Shown piece by piece: positions 18,574 to 27,822 of a DNA stretch of 64,000 nucleotides. Under the pieces are notes generated by a model, which made no database searches, was not told where the DNA came from, and saw only the letters and a list, made by a program, of their open reading frames with translations. Location: positions 1 through 64,000 of the forward strand of contig CAVRXV010000001.1 in the NCBI GenBank assembly GCA_963725255.1. The letters are read 5' to 3'. This stretch comes from JAIEPX01 sp963725255. Lineage in GTDB: Bacteria > Pseudomonadota > Gammaproteobacteria > JAIEPX01. The translations under genes were made by a program, and so were the position numbers. Every line of letters starts with the position of its first letter. Positions within the stretch are counted from its first letter, which is position 1.

Positions 18574-20734
18574 GAGAATTCACCTTCAATTGACCTTCAG
18601 AAAGTTGCTTTAAAACATGCTCTTTAGGACCATCAGCCAACACAATACTATCATCTACTACAATGAGTCTATCCACTAATTTTAATAGTGAGGCTTTGTG
18701 CGTAATGAGTACCAAGGTTTTGTTTTTCAAGATGGCTTTCAATCGCTCAATTAAATGAGCAGTATTGGTATCATCCAAGCCATTGCTGGGTTCGTCAAAG
18801 AGCAAAATGGGAGGATCTAATAATAGAGCTCTGGCAATTGCAATCGCTTGACGTTGTCCTCCTGAAAGTCGTTCACCTCGTTCGCCGACTTCACGATCAT
18901 ATCCTTCTGGATGGCCTTCTACAAATTGCGAAACACCACTTAATTTTGCTGCGCGAAGCAGAGTAGCATCATCCACATGAGGTGCACCAATCACAATATT
19001 GTCTCTAATACTGCCATGAAATAACACCACATCTTGAGGAACATAACCGATATGATAACGTAATTCAGCGGGATCGATTTGGTGTAATTCTGTTCCATCA
19101 ACAAGAATACTACCATTATTGGGTTGATAAAATTTCATTAACATTTTTTCAATGGTTGTTTTACCAGAACCTGTACGACCAATTATTCCAACACGCTCAC
19201 CAGGATTAATTTTAAAAGAAATATTTTTTAATGCTTGGAGTGCAGCGGCAGGATATTGAAATGTCACTTGATTAAATTCAAGACTTCCTGTTAATTGGGG
19301 TCTATGAATAAAATGAGCATCAGCAGGTCTTTCGACGGGACATTCCATCATATGATTAACTGCAGTAAATCCCGTTTTAGCTTGTTGATATCGATTAATT
19401 AGCGCAGCAATTTGAGTAATGGGTGATAAAGCACGAGCACTTAAAATAGTGCAAGCGAGTAGAGCACCCATAGTGATGTCGCCATCGATAATTTTGTAAA
19501 CACCGACAATCACTATTAAGACTGAGGCTAATGTTTGTGCGAAGACTGCAAAATTACTCGCAAGATTCGCTAAGAATTTCGTTTTACTCGTGACGACAGC
19601 TGAAGCTTTAGTCATCGCTTCAAATCGTCGTTGCATAGGGCTTTCTGCTCGCATTGCTTTAATTGTTTCAGCACAAGCAAGTGATTCAATTAATACGGCT
19701 TGTTTTTCAGCAGAATGTTTAAATGATTCATTGATTAATTTCGAGAGAGGGATTTGGATGGCCAAACTGATTGACAATACAATGGGTATGGCAATTAAAG
19801 GTACTAACACCAAATTGCCCGCCAACAGTCCTATAGCTGTTAAGAAAATAATGACAAAAGGCAAATCAACTACGGTACTAATCGTTGCAGAAGTTACGAA
19901 CTCACGAAAACCGTCGAAGGCTTGAACAGAATGAGCTAACGATCCAACCGATTTAGGTCTCGCTCCCAATTCCATTCCTAAAATGCGTTCGAAAATAGTT
20001 CGTGATAATTTAACGTCTATCGATTTTGCAAGATGATCAATAAAGTAGGCTCGGACATTTCGAAGAGCAAAGTCAAATAGAAAAGCAATTAAAACCCCGA
20101 CGACGAGTACCCAGAGTGTATCAAGAGCCTTGTTGGGTATCACGCGATCATATACATTTCGAACGAATAACGGGCTTGCCAGCGCGAATAAATTGATAAG
20201 CAAAGAAGCGAGTATCACTTCTGAATAGACCGGCCAACTTGCTCGGATTACGTTCCAGAACCAGTGTTCAGTTTTGATAGGGCTATGATCTTCAGCACGT
20301 GAGTCAAAACGATACTGAGGCTTTATAAAAATGGCATAACCACTGTATTGTTGCTCAAGATCTTTTAATGATATGGTTGACACACCATGTCCGGACTCGG
20401 GTTGGATAATTTCAGCTATTCCTACTTCGTTGATATTCATTAACACGCAAGCGCGTTGCTCATTGAGTAGTAAAATGGCGGGCAGTAATTCTTTACCCAT
20501 CAATTCAAATGGTTTTTTAATAATTTTTGCAGATAATTTACCTCTTTCGGCTGCACGTAAAACTAATTCAGGTGTAAGTTTTTGATTTATAAGAGGTAAT
20601 CCCGCGCGTAACGTCTCATGAGAATAAGGATTATCGAAATGTTTGGTTAATATGACTAGGGATTCGAGAAGAGGGTCAAAAATAGATTGGGTTTCAGCAG
20701 TAAATTGCCATTCCAATGCAGATTCAATCGACAT
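18551..20734 (-). CDS. Type I secretion ABC exporter (LapB/LssB type)
   Basis: 727-residue fused permease-ATPase. An N-terminal C39-like domain (about 1-140) lacks the peptidase Cys/His pair, as in RTX exporters where it binds substrate without cutting. Membrane helices occupy about 160-440. The nucleotide-binding domain has Walker A GRTGSGKT near 517, signature LSGGQRQ and Walker B ILLFDEPSNGLD. It forms an operon with the downstream HlyD gene. Legionella uses a related Lss system to export RtxA, but the substrate here cannot be named. It is divergent from the Cys-rich peptide locus, with 224 bases between, and no evidence links the two. Confidence 0.92.
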   Translation of the reverse strand: MSIESALEWQFTAETQSIFDPLLESLVILTKHFDNPYSHETLRAGLPLINQKLTPELVLRAAERGKLSAKIIKKPFELMGKELLPAILLLNEQRACVLMNINEVGIAEIIQPESGHGVSTISLKDLEQQYSGYAIFIKPQYRFDSRAEDHSPIKTEHWFWNVIRASWPVYSEVILASLLINLFALASPLFVRNVYDRVIPNKALDTLWVLVVGVLIAFLFDFALRNVRAYFIDHLAKSIDVKLSRTIFERILGMELGARPKSVGSLAHSVQAFDGFREFVTSATISTVVDLPFVIIFLTAIGLLAGNLVLVPLIAIPIVLSISLAIQIPLSKLINESFKHSAEKQAVLIESLACAETIKAMRAESPMQRRFEAMTKASAVVTSKTKFLANLASNFAVFAQTLASVLIVIVGVYKIIDGDITMGALLACTILSARALSPITQIAALINRYQQAKTGFTAVNHMMECPVERPADAHFIHRPQLTGSLEFNQVTFQYPAAALQALKNISFKINPGERVGIIGRTGSGKTTIEKMLMKFYQPNNGSILVDGTELHQIDPAELRYHIGYVPQDVVLFHGSIRDNIVIGAPHVDDATLLRAAKLSGVSQFVEGHPEGYDREVGERGERLSGGQRQAIAIARALLLDPPILLFDEPSNGLDDTNTAHLIERLKAILKNKTLVLITHKASLLKLVDRLIVVDDSIVLADGPKEHVLKQLSEGQLKVNSHDNASTA

Positions 20735-20958
20735 AAGCCTTCCTTGACTAAAGATTGAGTAAAGTCTAGTAGAACATTACGAAATTTGCCAGTTTAATAA
20801 AAACTTGCTTTTTTGATCAGAATAGTCTAAAAATAATCTCGTACCGGAAAGTTATTTAGTCTTCCAGGCTAAGAACCTCCGAGACATGCATTGAATAAAT
20901 GCAATATTGGAAGCTTTCAATGAGCATTTTTTGTAGTTAACAAAAGAGGGATTTGGTT

Positions 20959-21156
20959 ATGATTATGAATAACTTCGCTAAAGTTGGTTTAGTTCTTGCT
21001 GCTGCGGCTGCTGTTGCGTTTTCAGCTGGTTGTGCAAGCACTGGTACTGGCGGTGCTGGTGGTTGTGGTGTTAAAGCTGCTCCAGCTCCATCCTGTAAAG
21101 GTATGGCATCTTGCAAAGGCACCAACAGTTGTGGTGGCGATAGCTGCAAACGATAA
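20959..21156 (+). CDS. Cys-rich lipoprotein-like precursor peptide (bufferin/HvfA-like)
   Basis: A 65-residue peptide encoded just before a DUF692/DUF2063 pair, which marks it as the likely substrate of the MNIO enzyme. Residues 1-24 form a signal sequence (hydrophobic 9-23, Ala-rich) ending in SAGC, an imperfect lipobox with Cys25. The mature part is low-complexity with Cys at 36, 46, 52, 58 and 63, three of them in SCKG/SCGG-type units (SCKGMASCKGTNSCGGDSCKR). Known MNIO partners (bufferins, HvfA) have comparable Cys-Gly-Lys-rich C-termini modified to copper-binding heterocycles. The ATG at 20959 is chosen over a TTG at 20953; AAAGAGGG lies 8 bases upstream. Lipidation, if real, would tether it to a membrane. 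Confidence 0.75.
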   Translation: MIMNNFAKVGLVLAAAAAVAFSAGCASTGTGGAGGCGVKAAPAPSCKGMASCKGTNSCGGDSCKR

Positions 21157-21185
21157 GAATTTACTTCGGTAATTTTCTTTGTTGG

Positions 21186-21222
21186 CTACCGGTTATGGTA
21201 ACATAACCGGTAGTGCTTTTTT
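21186..21222 (+). terminator. Intercistronic terminator hairpin after the precursor peptide
   Basis: A perfect 12-bp stem (CTACCGGTTATG at 21186-21197 with CATAACCGGTAG at 21202-21213, loop GTAA) is followed by TGCTTTTTT. It lies between the peptide gene and the MNIO gene. Partial read-through would yield much peptide mRNA and little enzyme mRNA, the usual stoichiometry for RiPP operons. Confidence 0.85.
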
Positions 21223-21238
21223 GGAAGAGAGCTTTTTG

Positions 21239-22111
21239 ATGTCACGGTATGATTATTTAGGTTTTGGATTAGGTCTTCGACCTAAACATTACGACAGAAT
21301 TCTTGAGACATTACCCTCAGATATAAATTGGTTTGAAATTATTTCTGAAGATTACATGGTTGATGGGGGCAATCAGCATCATTATTTATTCAAAATTCGA
21401 GAGCATTATCCCATTGCAATGCATGGAGTATCTCTTTCGATCGGCACTTGTGATCCCATCAATTTTCAGTATTTAAACAAGCTAAAAGCGTTGGCTGAAA
21501 GAGTAGAGCCCGCTTGGATTTCAGATCATTTTTGCTGGACGGGTGTGAATGGAAATAATTTACATGATTTGATGCCATTACCCTATACTGAAGAAGCATT
21601 AGATCATGTCGTTGATCGAATTAAGCAAGTTCAAGATTTTTTAGGACGTCGAATTTTATTAGAAAATCCTTCAAGTTATGTCACTTACACTGAAACAAGT
21701 ATGAGTGAGCAAGATTTTATTCGCGAAACAGCAGAAAGAGCCGATTGTTTATTATTGCTCGATGTGAATAATGTCTATGTTTCTTCGTTTAATCATAGTT
21801 TTGATCCAATTGAATATTTAAATGCTATACCCGTTGATCGAGTTCAGCAGATTCATATGGCAGGTCATTTAAATCTTAAAACACACATTATTGATACGCA
21901 TGATCATCCAATAATACAAGATGTGTGGGATTTATATAGTGTGGCTGCGAAGCGTTTTGGAAAAGTTTCTGCTATGATCGAACGCGATGATAATATTCCT
22001 CCGCTAGAAGAATTATTAGAAGAATTAAATACTTTGAAAAAAATTGCCTATGCGGCATGGGGTGAAGATTTAAATCAATACCACGTTATTGGTGAAGAGG
22101 CTGCAGCATGA
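21239..22111 (+). CDS. DUF692 multinuclear iron oxidase (MNIO, BufB/HvfB-like)
   Basis: Members of this TIM-barrel family use two or three iron ions to oxidise Cys residues of precursor peptides (MbnB, TglH, bufferin and HvfB enzymes). Expected ligand-bearing motifs are present: AMHGVSLSIG (His62), SDHFCW (Asp96, His97), LENPSSY (141-147), LLLDVNNVYVSSFNH (172-186), IHMAGH (205-210) and DTHDHP (219-224). I choose the ATG at 21239 (MSRYDYLGFGLGLRP), which matches the family start, over a TTG at 21179 that would run through the terminator hairpin. 290 aa, intact. It overlaps the next gene by 4 bases. Confidence 0.93.
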   Translation: MSRYDYLGFGLGLRPKHYDRILETLPSDINWFEIISEDYMVDGGNQHHYLFKIREHYPIAMHGVSLSIGTCDPINFQYLNKLKALAERVEPAWISDHFCWTGVNGNNLHDLMPLPYTEEALDHVVDRIKQVQDFLGRRILLENPSSYVTYTETSMSEQDFIRETAERADCLLLLDVNNVYVSSFNHSFDPIEYLNAIPVDRVQQIHMAGHLNLKTHIIDTHDHPIIQDVWDLYSVAAKRFGKVSAMIERDDNIPPLEELLEELNTLKKIAYAAWGEDLNQYHVIGEEAAA

Positions 22112-22893
22112 GTTCTTTGCGCGAATTGCAAGAGCAGTTTCAAACTTATGTTCATCAGCAAAAAGCTGAGATAAAAAATAAAATTGTTAATGCGCCTCAA
22201 ATATCGGTTGAAGAACGCGTTGAAATATATCGTGAAGGGTATTATCTACGATTGATTGATATATTAGAGCGTGAGTTTTCAGCGTTGAAAAATTTGTTGG
22301 GTAAAGAACAATTTGATGCTTTGTGTCATGAGTATATCAATGCCTATCCATCCACTCATTTTTCAGTCCGAACGTACGGAAAGAATATGGTTTCGTTTTT
22401 GTCGAATAGACCTAATACTGATCCGTTGTATGTTGAGTTGGCAAAGTTTGAGTGGCCTTTTGGAAAGGTGATTGATGCGCCTGATGGTCCTCAGCTTTGT
22501 GTTGAAGATTTGGGAACTATTCCTCCAGAAGCGTGGGCGACTTTGCGTTTAGTGTTTCATCCGTCTATGCAGATGATTTCTTTGCATTTTAATACGCCTG
22601 AGATTTGGCAGGCGTTGTTTAATAATAATCCTGATGAGTTCCCAGTACCTGCGCAAGTGTATTCTGAGGAGCCTCAAAATTGGCTAGTATGGCGTTTTAA
22701 TCAGCGGTCTCATTATCTCAATGTTAGTTCGCACCATAAGGTGATGATTGATGCGATTCAGTCGAATAAAACTTTTTCAGAGATTTGTGAGGCTTTGTGT
22801 GATCATATGGAGCTTGATCAGGTCGCTCAATTTGCCGGCGCCTCTCTCCGCGACTGGGTCAGCTCGGGTCTTATCTCACGATACACCTATTAA
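22108..22893 (+). CDS. DUF2063 partner protein of the MNIO enzyme (BufC/HvfC-like)
   Basis: The N-terminal DUF2063 domain is visible: SLRELQEQFQTYV, RVEIYREGYYLRLIDILEREF, LLGKEQFDALCHEYINAYPS and SVRTYGKNMVSFLS. Partners of this family bind the leader of the precursor and present it to the MNIO enzyme. The C-terminal part (about 95-261) is less conserved (WPFGKVIDAPDG, QNWLVWRFN). ATGA overlap with the upstream gene implies translational coupling. It ends convergently with rmuC, overlapping by 4 bases. No DoxX-type (BufD) gene follows, so the locus has just three genes. Confidence 0.9.
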   Translation: MSSLRELQEQFQTYVHQQKAEIKNKIVNAPQISVEERVEIYREGYYLRLIDILEREFSALKNLLGKEQFDALCHEYINAYPSTHFSVRTYGKNMVSFLSNRPNTDPLYVELAKFEWPFGKVIDAPDGPQLCVEDLGTIPPEAWATLRLVFHPSMQMISLHFNTPEIWQALFNNNPDEFPVPAQVYSEEPQNWLVWRFNQRSHYLNVSSHHKVMIDAIQSNKTFSEICEALCDHMELDQVAQFAGASLRDWVSSGLISRYTY

Positions 22894-24155
22894 ACTGATT
22901 CAGTGGATTCTTCTTCGAGGAGAGAAATTTCGTCGTCTTCGGGAATTATCTCGGGATCGATGGAATGTTCAAGCTCGACATTTTCAATTTTTGAAAAACG
23001 TTGGGTGATTTTACGCGAAGATTTGTGAATATCTTCAACATCTTGTTGAGCCTGAGTAATATGTCGCGACAAATTATCCATGCGTTTTTGAAAACGAGCA
23101 AAATCAACGCCCAATTTAGATAAATGCTCCTGAATAATATGAACCTGCTTACGTGTTGCATCATCTTTTAAAACTGCACTTGCTGTCGTTAAAATTGCCA
23201 TAAGCGTAGTAGGGGAGACCACCCAAACTCGTCGTTGATAAGCATATTCAATCAACTCTGCATAATGAGCATGAATCTCTGCAAATACAGCTTCTGCTGG
23301 AATAAACATGACAGCACCATCAGCCGTTTCTCCAGCGATAATATATTTATCAGCAATATCATCAATATGACGACGAATATCGATACGAAATTGTTGCTCA
23401 ATTAATTTTCGATCGTTAGAAGCTAAAGCAGTATTTTGCAACTCTCTATAACGCTCGAGCGGAAATTTTGAATCGATAGCGATATGACCACTCGGATTTG
23501 GCAAAAATAACATTGCATCAACGCGGCATCCGTTTGAAAGCGTATACTGTAATGCAAAATGCTGCTCCGGTAACATATTATGAATTAAATGCGACAACTG
23601 TACTTCCCCAAACGCCCCTCGTGAACGTTTATCGGATAACACTTCTTGTAAGCTCACCATACTGCTTGATAATTCTGTTAATTTAGCTTGAGCTTGATCA
23701 ATTAACGCGAGACGTTTAATCACATCGCTAAAAATGGCTGTCGTTTTATCAAATCCTTCGGCAAGTCTTTTTTCAACTTGACCACTGATATCTTTCAAAT
23801 GTTGATCAGTATTTTGGGTTAAATGACGCACCTGTTGAGTTAATTGTTCACTGTTTTGATTTAAAGTGAGGGTAATATGCTGTTGTATAGAAAACACGCT
23901 TTTTGAAATCGTTTCTTGGAGTCCTTTTAAACTTTCTAATTGGTGTTTATCAAATCTTTCTCGCTGTTCGTGAATGTCTTTTTCATGTTGCTTAATAAGT
24001 TTATGAAAACTATCTTGAATTTCCGTCAGTTGTTCTTCTTTGGTATTGAATTTATCGAGAATCTTTCTGGTTTGTTTTTGCAGACTAAATCTAACGGCAG
24101 CAAAAGCAACGAGTACTGTTAGGAGAACAGTATAAAAGGCATAATCATTAATCAT
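22890..24155 (-). CDS. rmuC: RmuC family DNA recombination protein
   Basis: RmuC proteins limit rearrangements at inverted repeats; the fold contains a PD-(D/E)XK-like nuclease core. An N-terminal membrane helix (TVLLTVLVAFAAVRF) leads into a long coiled coil (about 30-170) and then the conserved core SRGAFGEVQLSHLI, GCRVDAMLFLPN, HIAIDSKFPLERY, and AVMFIPAEAVFAEIH. A C-terminal helical and acidic tail closes the 421-aa protein. It is intact and stands alone on the minus strand with the two genes upstream (24171-27260), 15 bases away. A genome rich in palindromic repeats, such as this one, is an obvious setting for it. Confidence 0.92.
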   Translation of the reverse strand: MINDYAFYTVLLTVLVAFAAVRFSLQKQTRKILDKFNTKEEQLTEIQDSFHKLIKQHEKDIHEQRERFDKHQLESLKGLQETISKSVFSIQQHITLTLNQNSEQLTQQVRHLTQNTDQHLKDISGQVEKRLAEGFDKTTAIFSDVIKRLALIDQAQAKLTELSSSMVSLQEVLSDKRSRGAFGEVQLSHLIHNMLPEQHFALQYTLSNGCRVDAMLFLPNPSGHIAIDSKFPLERYRELQNTALASNDRKLIEQQFRIDIRRHIDDIADKYIIAGETADGAVMFIPAEAVFAEIHAHYAELIEYAYQRRVWVVSPTTLMAILTTASAVLKDDATRKQVHIIQEHLSKLGVDFARFQKRMDNLSRHITQAQQDVEDIHKSSRKITQRFSKIENVELEHSIDPEIIPEDDEISLLEEESTESV

Positions 24156-24170
24156 ATTGATGAAAACTGT

Positions 24171-25238
24171 TTATGTTGTGAAATAAGTTAGCGGGTAAGG
24201 TACAGTCTCAGGTTGATCGTCAGAAGCTTGTTCTCTCTTTGGTTCGAAATCTGTTGTACAGTCCAGAGATTGTAGATTGTTACGTAGCGGTATAAACGGA
24301 CTAATATCGCTGTCATCCCCTACATTAATAAACTGTTCTGAAGAGGGACGCTTCATAGTAAGAACACCTTCAACTTTTTCGAGCTGATCAGCAGAGATTG
24401 TTTTAAATGCATTAAAGTTTACAGGGACGCGCACGGGTTCATGTTTTTTAACTTCGGGGTGTGTAAGAATGGCGTTTAGAACTTCTAAAGTGATAGGGGG
24501 AGTGTTAAAGACTAAATCAACTAGGGTAGTCGATAAAGAGGCGATTGCTAACTTAAGAAAATTCCTAAATTTCCATCTTATAGAATTAATTTCACTTTTG
24601 AATTCAGAGGGTAGAGTGATTCGAGATAGCAGAGTACGAGCTATAAACTCAATACTAAAGTTTTCAGGATTTCTCAGCAACATAAGTGATATATGAGGGT
24701 ATGTCTCATAGCTTCTTACCAGGTAACTACGAAGGCCTTTATTGTGGTAAGGAACGTGTAGAGGAGGGTCGCAACGAGTATTAGTCATGTAGCCTAGTAA
24801 AAGCGTCTCAAAATCCTTTGCCAGAGCGGGTGTTTTGGTGATTTGCTCGAGTAGAATTCGATATTCTGATTCAATATGAGAACAATCTCGAAGGGATGAC
24901 AAGAACTTTACTCTAAGGTCACGATCATGCTGAAGTTGATTGCCGACAAATGCAGAGTGTTTTTGAACCAACTTAGCCAATTTTCGTTGTTTATCAGCAG
25001 TAACAGGAGATTCTAAAAGATTGTATAACTCATTATAGAGTCGTAAATGACGATTGCTTTTAACCTGTAGAAGGGCACCGCGGTCGACCTGAGTCAGATG
25101 CTCTTGAAAAGAGCTCCAAATTTTAGATGATGGCTCGCCTTCTTTCATTGCTTTAGAAAGGGCTTTGCCACTAACCTTAGTACCTTCAAGCCAGTGATCA
25201 CGGGTTAGCTTATCAAATTCGATTGGAGCTTTTTTCAT
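24171..25238 (-). CDS. Hypothetical protein, 355 aa, effector-like
   Basis: Not recognised. A mostly alpha-helical soluble protein without signal peptide: a basic N-terminus (KKAPIEFDKLTRDHW), helical segments to about residue 240 and an acidic, flexible C-terminus (PKREQASDDQPETVPYPLTYF). The ATG at 25238 follows AAAGGATAA and lies 5 bases after the stop of the decayed coiled-coil gene, so the two form an operon. Long orphan helical proteins like this are typical of Legionellales secretion effectors, but there is no direct evidence for secretion. Confidence 0.65.
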   Translation of the reverse strand: MKKAPIEFDKLTRDHWLEGTKVSGKALSKAMKEGEPSSKIWSSFQEHLTQVDRGALLQVKSNRHLRLYNELYNLLESPVTADKQRKLAKLVQKHSAFVGNQLQHDRDLRVKFLSSLRDCSHIESEYRILLEQITKTPALAKDFETLLLGYMTNTRCDPPLHVPYHNKGLRSYLVRSYETYPHISLMLLRNPENFSIEFIARTLLSRITLPSEFKSEINSIRWKFRNFLKLAIASLSTTLVDLVFNTPPITLEVLNAILTHPEVKKHEPVRVPVNFNAFKTISADQLEKVEGVLTMKRPSSEQFINVGDDSDISPFIPLRNNLQSLDCTTDFEPKREQASDDQPETVPYPLTYFTT

Positions 25239-25243
25239 AACAG

Positions 25244-27260
25244 TTATCCTTTAACTCCGGTACCGCCGCCATACCCCATGCTAGCGGGAGTATTCGCAGA
25301 ATCCTTCGTAGCATCCAAGGTCGAAGTATTAAAACTACTAGCCCCATTAGCTGGTGCTGATTTGCTCAGGGACTGATAGATCGAACCAAAGTGAGTATTC
25401 ATCTCTTTAATATTGTGCACCTTGACAAAGAAATTGTTAAGTGCCCAATAGAGGTTTGGAGATTGCAAATTTTCTCCCTTAGGTTCGGTTACAGCTAAGG
25501 CAGTGAGTACTTCATTAAAATCATTTAATGCTGGCTCTTTTAGGTCCGCAGGTTGCTCATCCTTGAGTTTTCTGTATATTGATTCAATAGTTTTTATCTC
25601 CGGATTCACGAGCAATTTGCTAGCATCAACCAAGGATGTATAGAGAGCTTTGTTAGCGTCTAGTTTGAGAACACCTTTGTCAGTAAGATGTTTGGTGACA
25701 AACTGACTGATCAATAATAGAGCATTATATCGAGCTTCGGACATACCATTTTTAGCTACGATTTTAGGTTTAAGAAATTCTAAAGCTTCTTCGGGAGTTT
25801 TAGTATCCGTAATTTTGGCAAACCTGCTGACATTTTCAGTTGCGGAGAGTGGGGCAGTGGCAACTGCTGTAGTCCTTGCTCCATTAGTGGGAGCTTTGAA
25901 TTGTCCTATTTGACTCGCTGCATGAGCTTGTCCGTGAGGTTTCGAAACTTTAGGTTTACGTGGCTTGACCTCTCTAACACTATTAACATCAAGTCCTAGA
26001 GCCTCTAACCCTGAAGCGGAAATATCCATAGATATCTCGTTAACGACTTCAACTCGTTGTTCGGGCTCAACTCGATCCATTAGTCTACGGGCTACTATAC
26101 GGCCTTCTTCAACATTCCTTTGTGACGCCTGAAGTTTTGCTTGAGTATCTACTATCCTGTTAACTATTTCAGTTTCGCGAGTTAACAAATCTTGGTTTGT
26201 TTTTTCTGTGGCTTCAAGTTTACCATCAACTTTTCCCTTCGCTACTGCGATATCTTCCTTTGCTGTTCGAATAGCTTCTAGATCTGCAGCTGACTTGTCT
26301 CTGGCTTTTTCAGCAGCCTCAAGCCTAGCTTTCAGAGTTGCATTTTCCGAAGTCGCTTGAAATGAAGTTTGTCTTAATAGCGCTAATTCTGACTCAAGTT
26401 TTTCTATTCGAGCTTTTTGAGCTGTAGAGTCTTCTTTTAATTGACCAATAATTGAATCTTTAGAGCCTTCAGTAGCTGTGAGTTTAATATTAGACAAAGT
26501 TAGAGCAGAATTTGCATCTGTAAGTTCGCGAATCTTTGCTTTGTCTGCATCAGCTTCTTTTGTTAGCTTGTCTCTGAGCTCTTCGAGTGCCTTAGCTGCT
26601 AGCTTTAGTTGTTCTATTTGATATTTATTAGATTCTAAAGTGACAGCACTTTCTTGATTAATTTTCCTTAATTGAGACAGTTCAGTTTTTTGTTCAGCGA
26701 TCTCACCACTTAAGTCATCGATTTCTCTCGATTGGGAGCCGACTTTGCTAGTAAGAGTGCCTTTTTCAATTTCAAGGGTAGTAATACTCGCTTTTAGAGA
26801 CGCGATTTCTCCTTTAAGGTCTTCAAGTAGCTTATAGGTGAGATTGATCTTGAGGTTGAGCTATAACTGATTGAGCAGATTGTGGAGCAGGGGCATCAAG
26901 GGAAGCCAGTTCTCTGCTATGATAGCATCAATCATTAAGATTGCTTGAGAGCGAATATTTCAACTAATTTATTAATAAAATATCGGGACCCTTTACCAAT
27001 ACCCTCATCAAGTTTAGCGTCATTTAACCATGAGTTAGTTGTCGAAAAAGTTCAGCAGGAGTAGCAGCAGGATTTCTATTAAGATATGTCCTTATTTTGG
27101 CACAAATTTCAATGGCATTTAGTCTAAACCGTAATTGTTGTGCGATGCTTCTTCAAGAGCACTCTATAAAATCTTTGCGTAATTGACCGAAAGAAGTTGA
27201 CTCGAATTTGGCGAGTAATACTTTCTCGTCAGCAGTTAGTTCCCGTGGTTTGCCGTGCAT
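25244..27260 (-). pseudogene. Large coiled-coil protein gene, frameshifted in its 5' third
   Basis: A single decayed gene. It begins at an ATG (27260, after AGGGAG) reading MHGKPRELTADEKVLLAKF, and hits a stop after 35 codons. Fragments in other frames continue the protein: LNAIEICAKIRTYLNRN, then LNDAKLDEGIGKGSRYFI, then SRELASLDAPAPQSAQS. From 26860 to 25244 one frame stays open for 538 codons with no ATG at its head; it begins with a heptad-rich coiled coil (KLLEDLKGEIASLKASITTLE onward) that runs to about 26000, then a globular helical region and a Gly-rich end (GYGGGTGVKG). A TTG at 26497 could start a 417-aa fragment. Upstream lesions number at least four. Function unknown; likely a former effector-like protein of about 670 residues. 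Confidence 0.65.
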
Positions 27261-27583
27261 AATTATTTTCTCCCTGTAATAAGTTTGTAAAAATATCAAC
27301 CTGCATATAATAATCAGTAGAAGGTAAAAAAGCAATAGATGATAAGGAGAAAAATAATTCATTAATTAAATTAGGCATACATTGCAACACATTGTTAAAC
27401 AATAACTTATTAGAAAGTAAAATAGTCGGCGTTTCCACCCGTTTGAATTAAAAGTAAACGCCTTAACATAAGTATTGAGAATTGTGTGGCATATTAGTGC
27501 ACTGAAATGTTCAAGTAAAATAAAGAGAGCAGAGTTGCTTTTTATGCGATCATTAAAGCAATTTTAACCCTTTGCATATGCTG

Positions 27584-27615
27584 CTATTTCCTGTAAATTT
27601 CCTTACAGGAAATAG
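27584..27615. repeat. Perfect 13-bp hairpin upstream of mip
   Basis: CTATTTCCTGTAA (27584-27596) and TTACAGGAAATAG (27603-27615) pair perfectly around a 6-base loop. No T-run follows. It could be an operator palindrome or an element of the mip leader. Confidence 0.6.
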
Positions 27616-27681
27616 TGTGATAGGTGTATTCGTATACTTTTTCCAGTGTAAATATAGCCTACTTGCTCTATACTGCAGCTA

Positions 27682-27725
27682 AGCCTGGATATTGCATAAA
27701 TTATTGTTTATGCAATACCCAGGCT
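27682..27725. repeat. 19-bp hairpin upstream of mip
   Basis: AGCCTGGATATTGCATAAA (27682-27700) pairs with 27707-27725 with one mismatch around the loop TTATTG. It lies about 100 bases before the mip start and, with the hairpin at 27584, may shape the mip leader RNA or mark a small palindromic element. Confidence 0.65.
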
Positions 27726-27822
27726 AAGATATTGTGTACTCAAGCGTGTGCATATGCCTTAGATCGTTTGTTTATGCCGTATCGGAATTATGAAGTTTAC
27801 TATTAAATTAAGGAGATATTTT

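Larger units (their letters stand above)
27261..27822. other. 562-bp intergenic region before mip
   Basis: No convincing gene. A minus-strand open frame (27229-27438, starting GTG) overlaps the start of the coiled-coil pseudogene in another frame and reads somewhat protein-like (PNLINELFFSLSSIAFL); it may be a further remnant. The right half contains two strong hairpins listed separately. Base composition is very AT-rich. Confidence 0.5.

Noticed and set aside
17407..22893. Type I exporter as the transporter of the Cys-rich peptide
   Set aside because: The exporter operon is divergent, has the RTX-type inactive C39 domain, and the peptide carries its own signal sequence; adjacency alone is weak.
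27229..27438. Minus-strand 69-codon frame starting with GTG before the coiled-coil pseudogene
   Set aside because: It overlaps the better-supported ATG at 27260 in another frame and resembles no family; kept only as a possible remnant.
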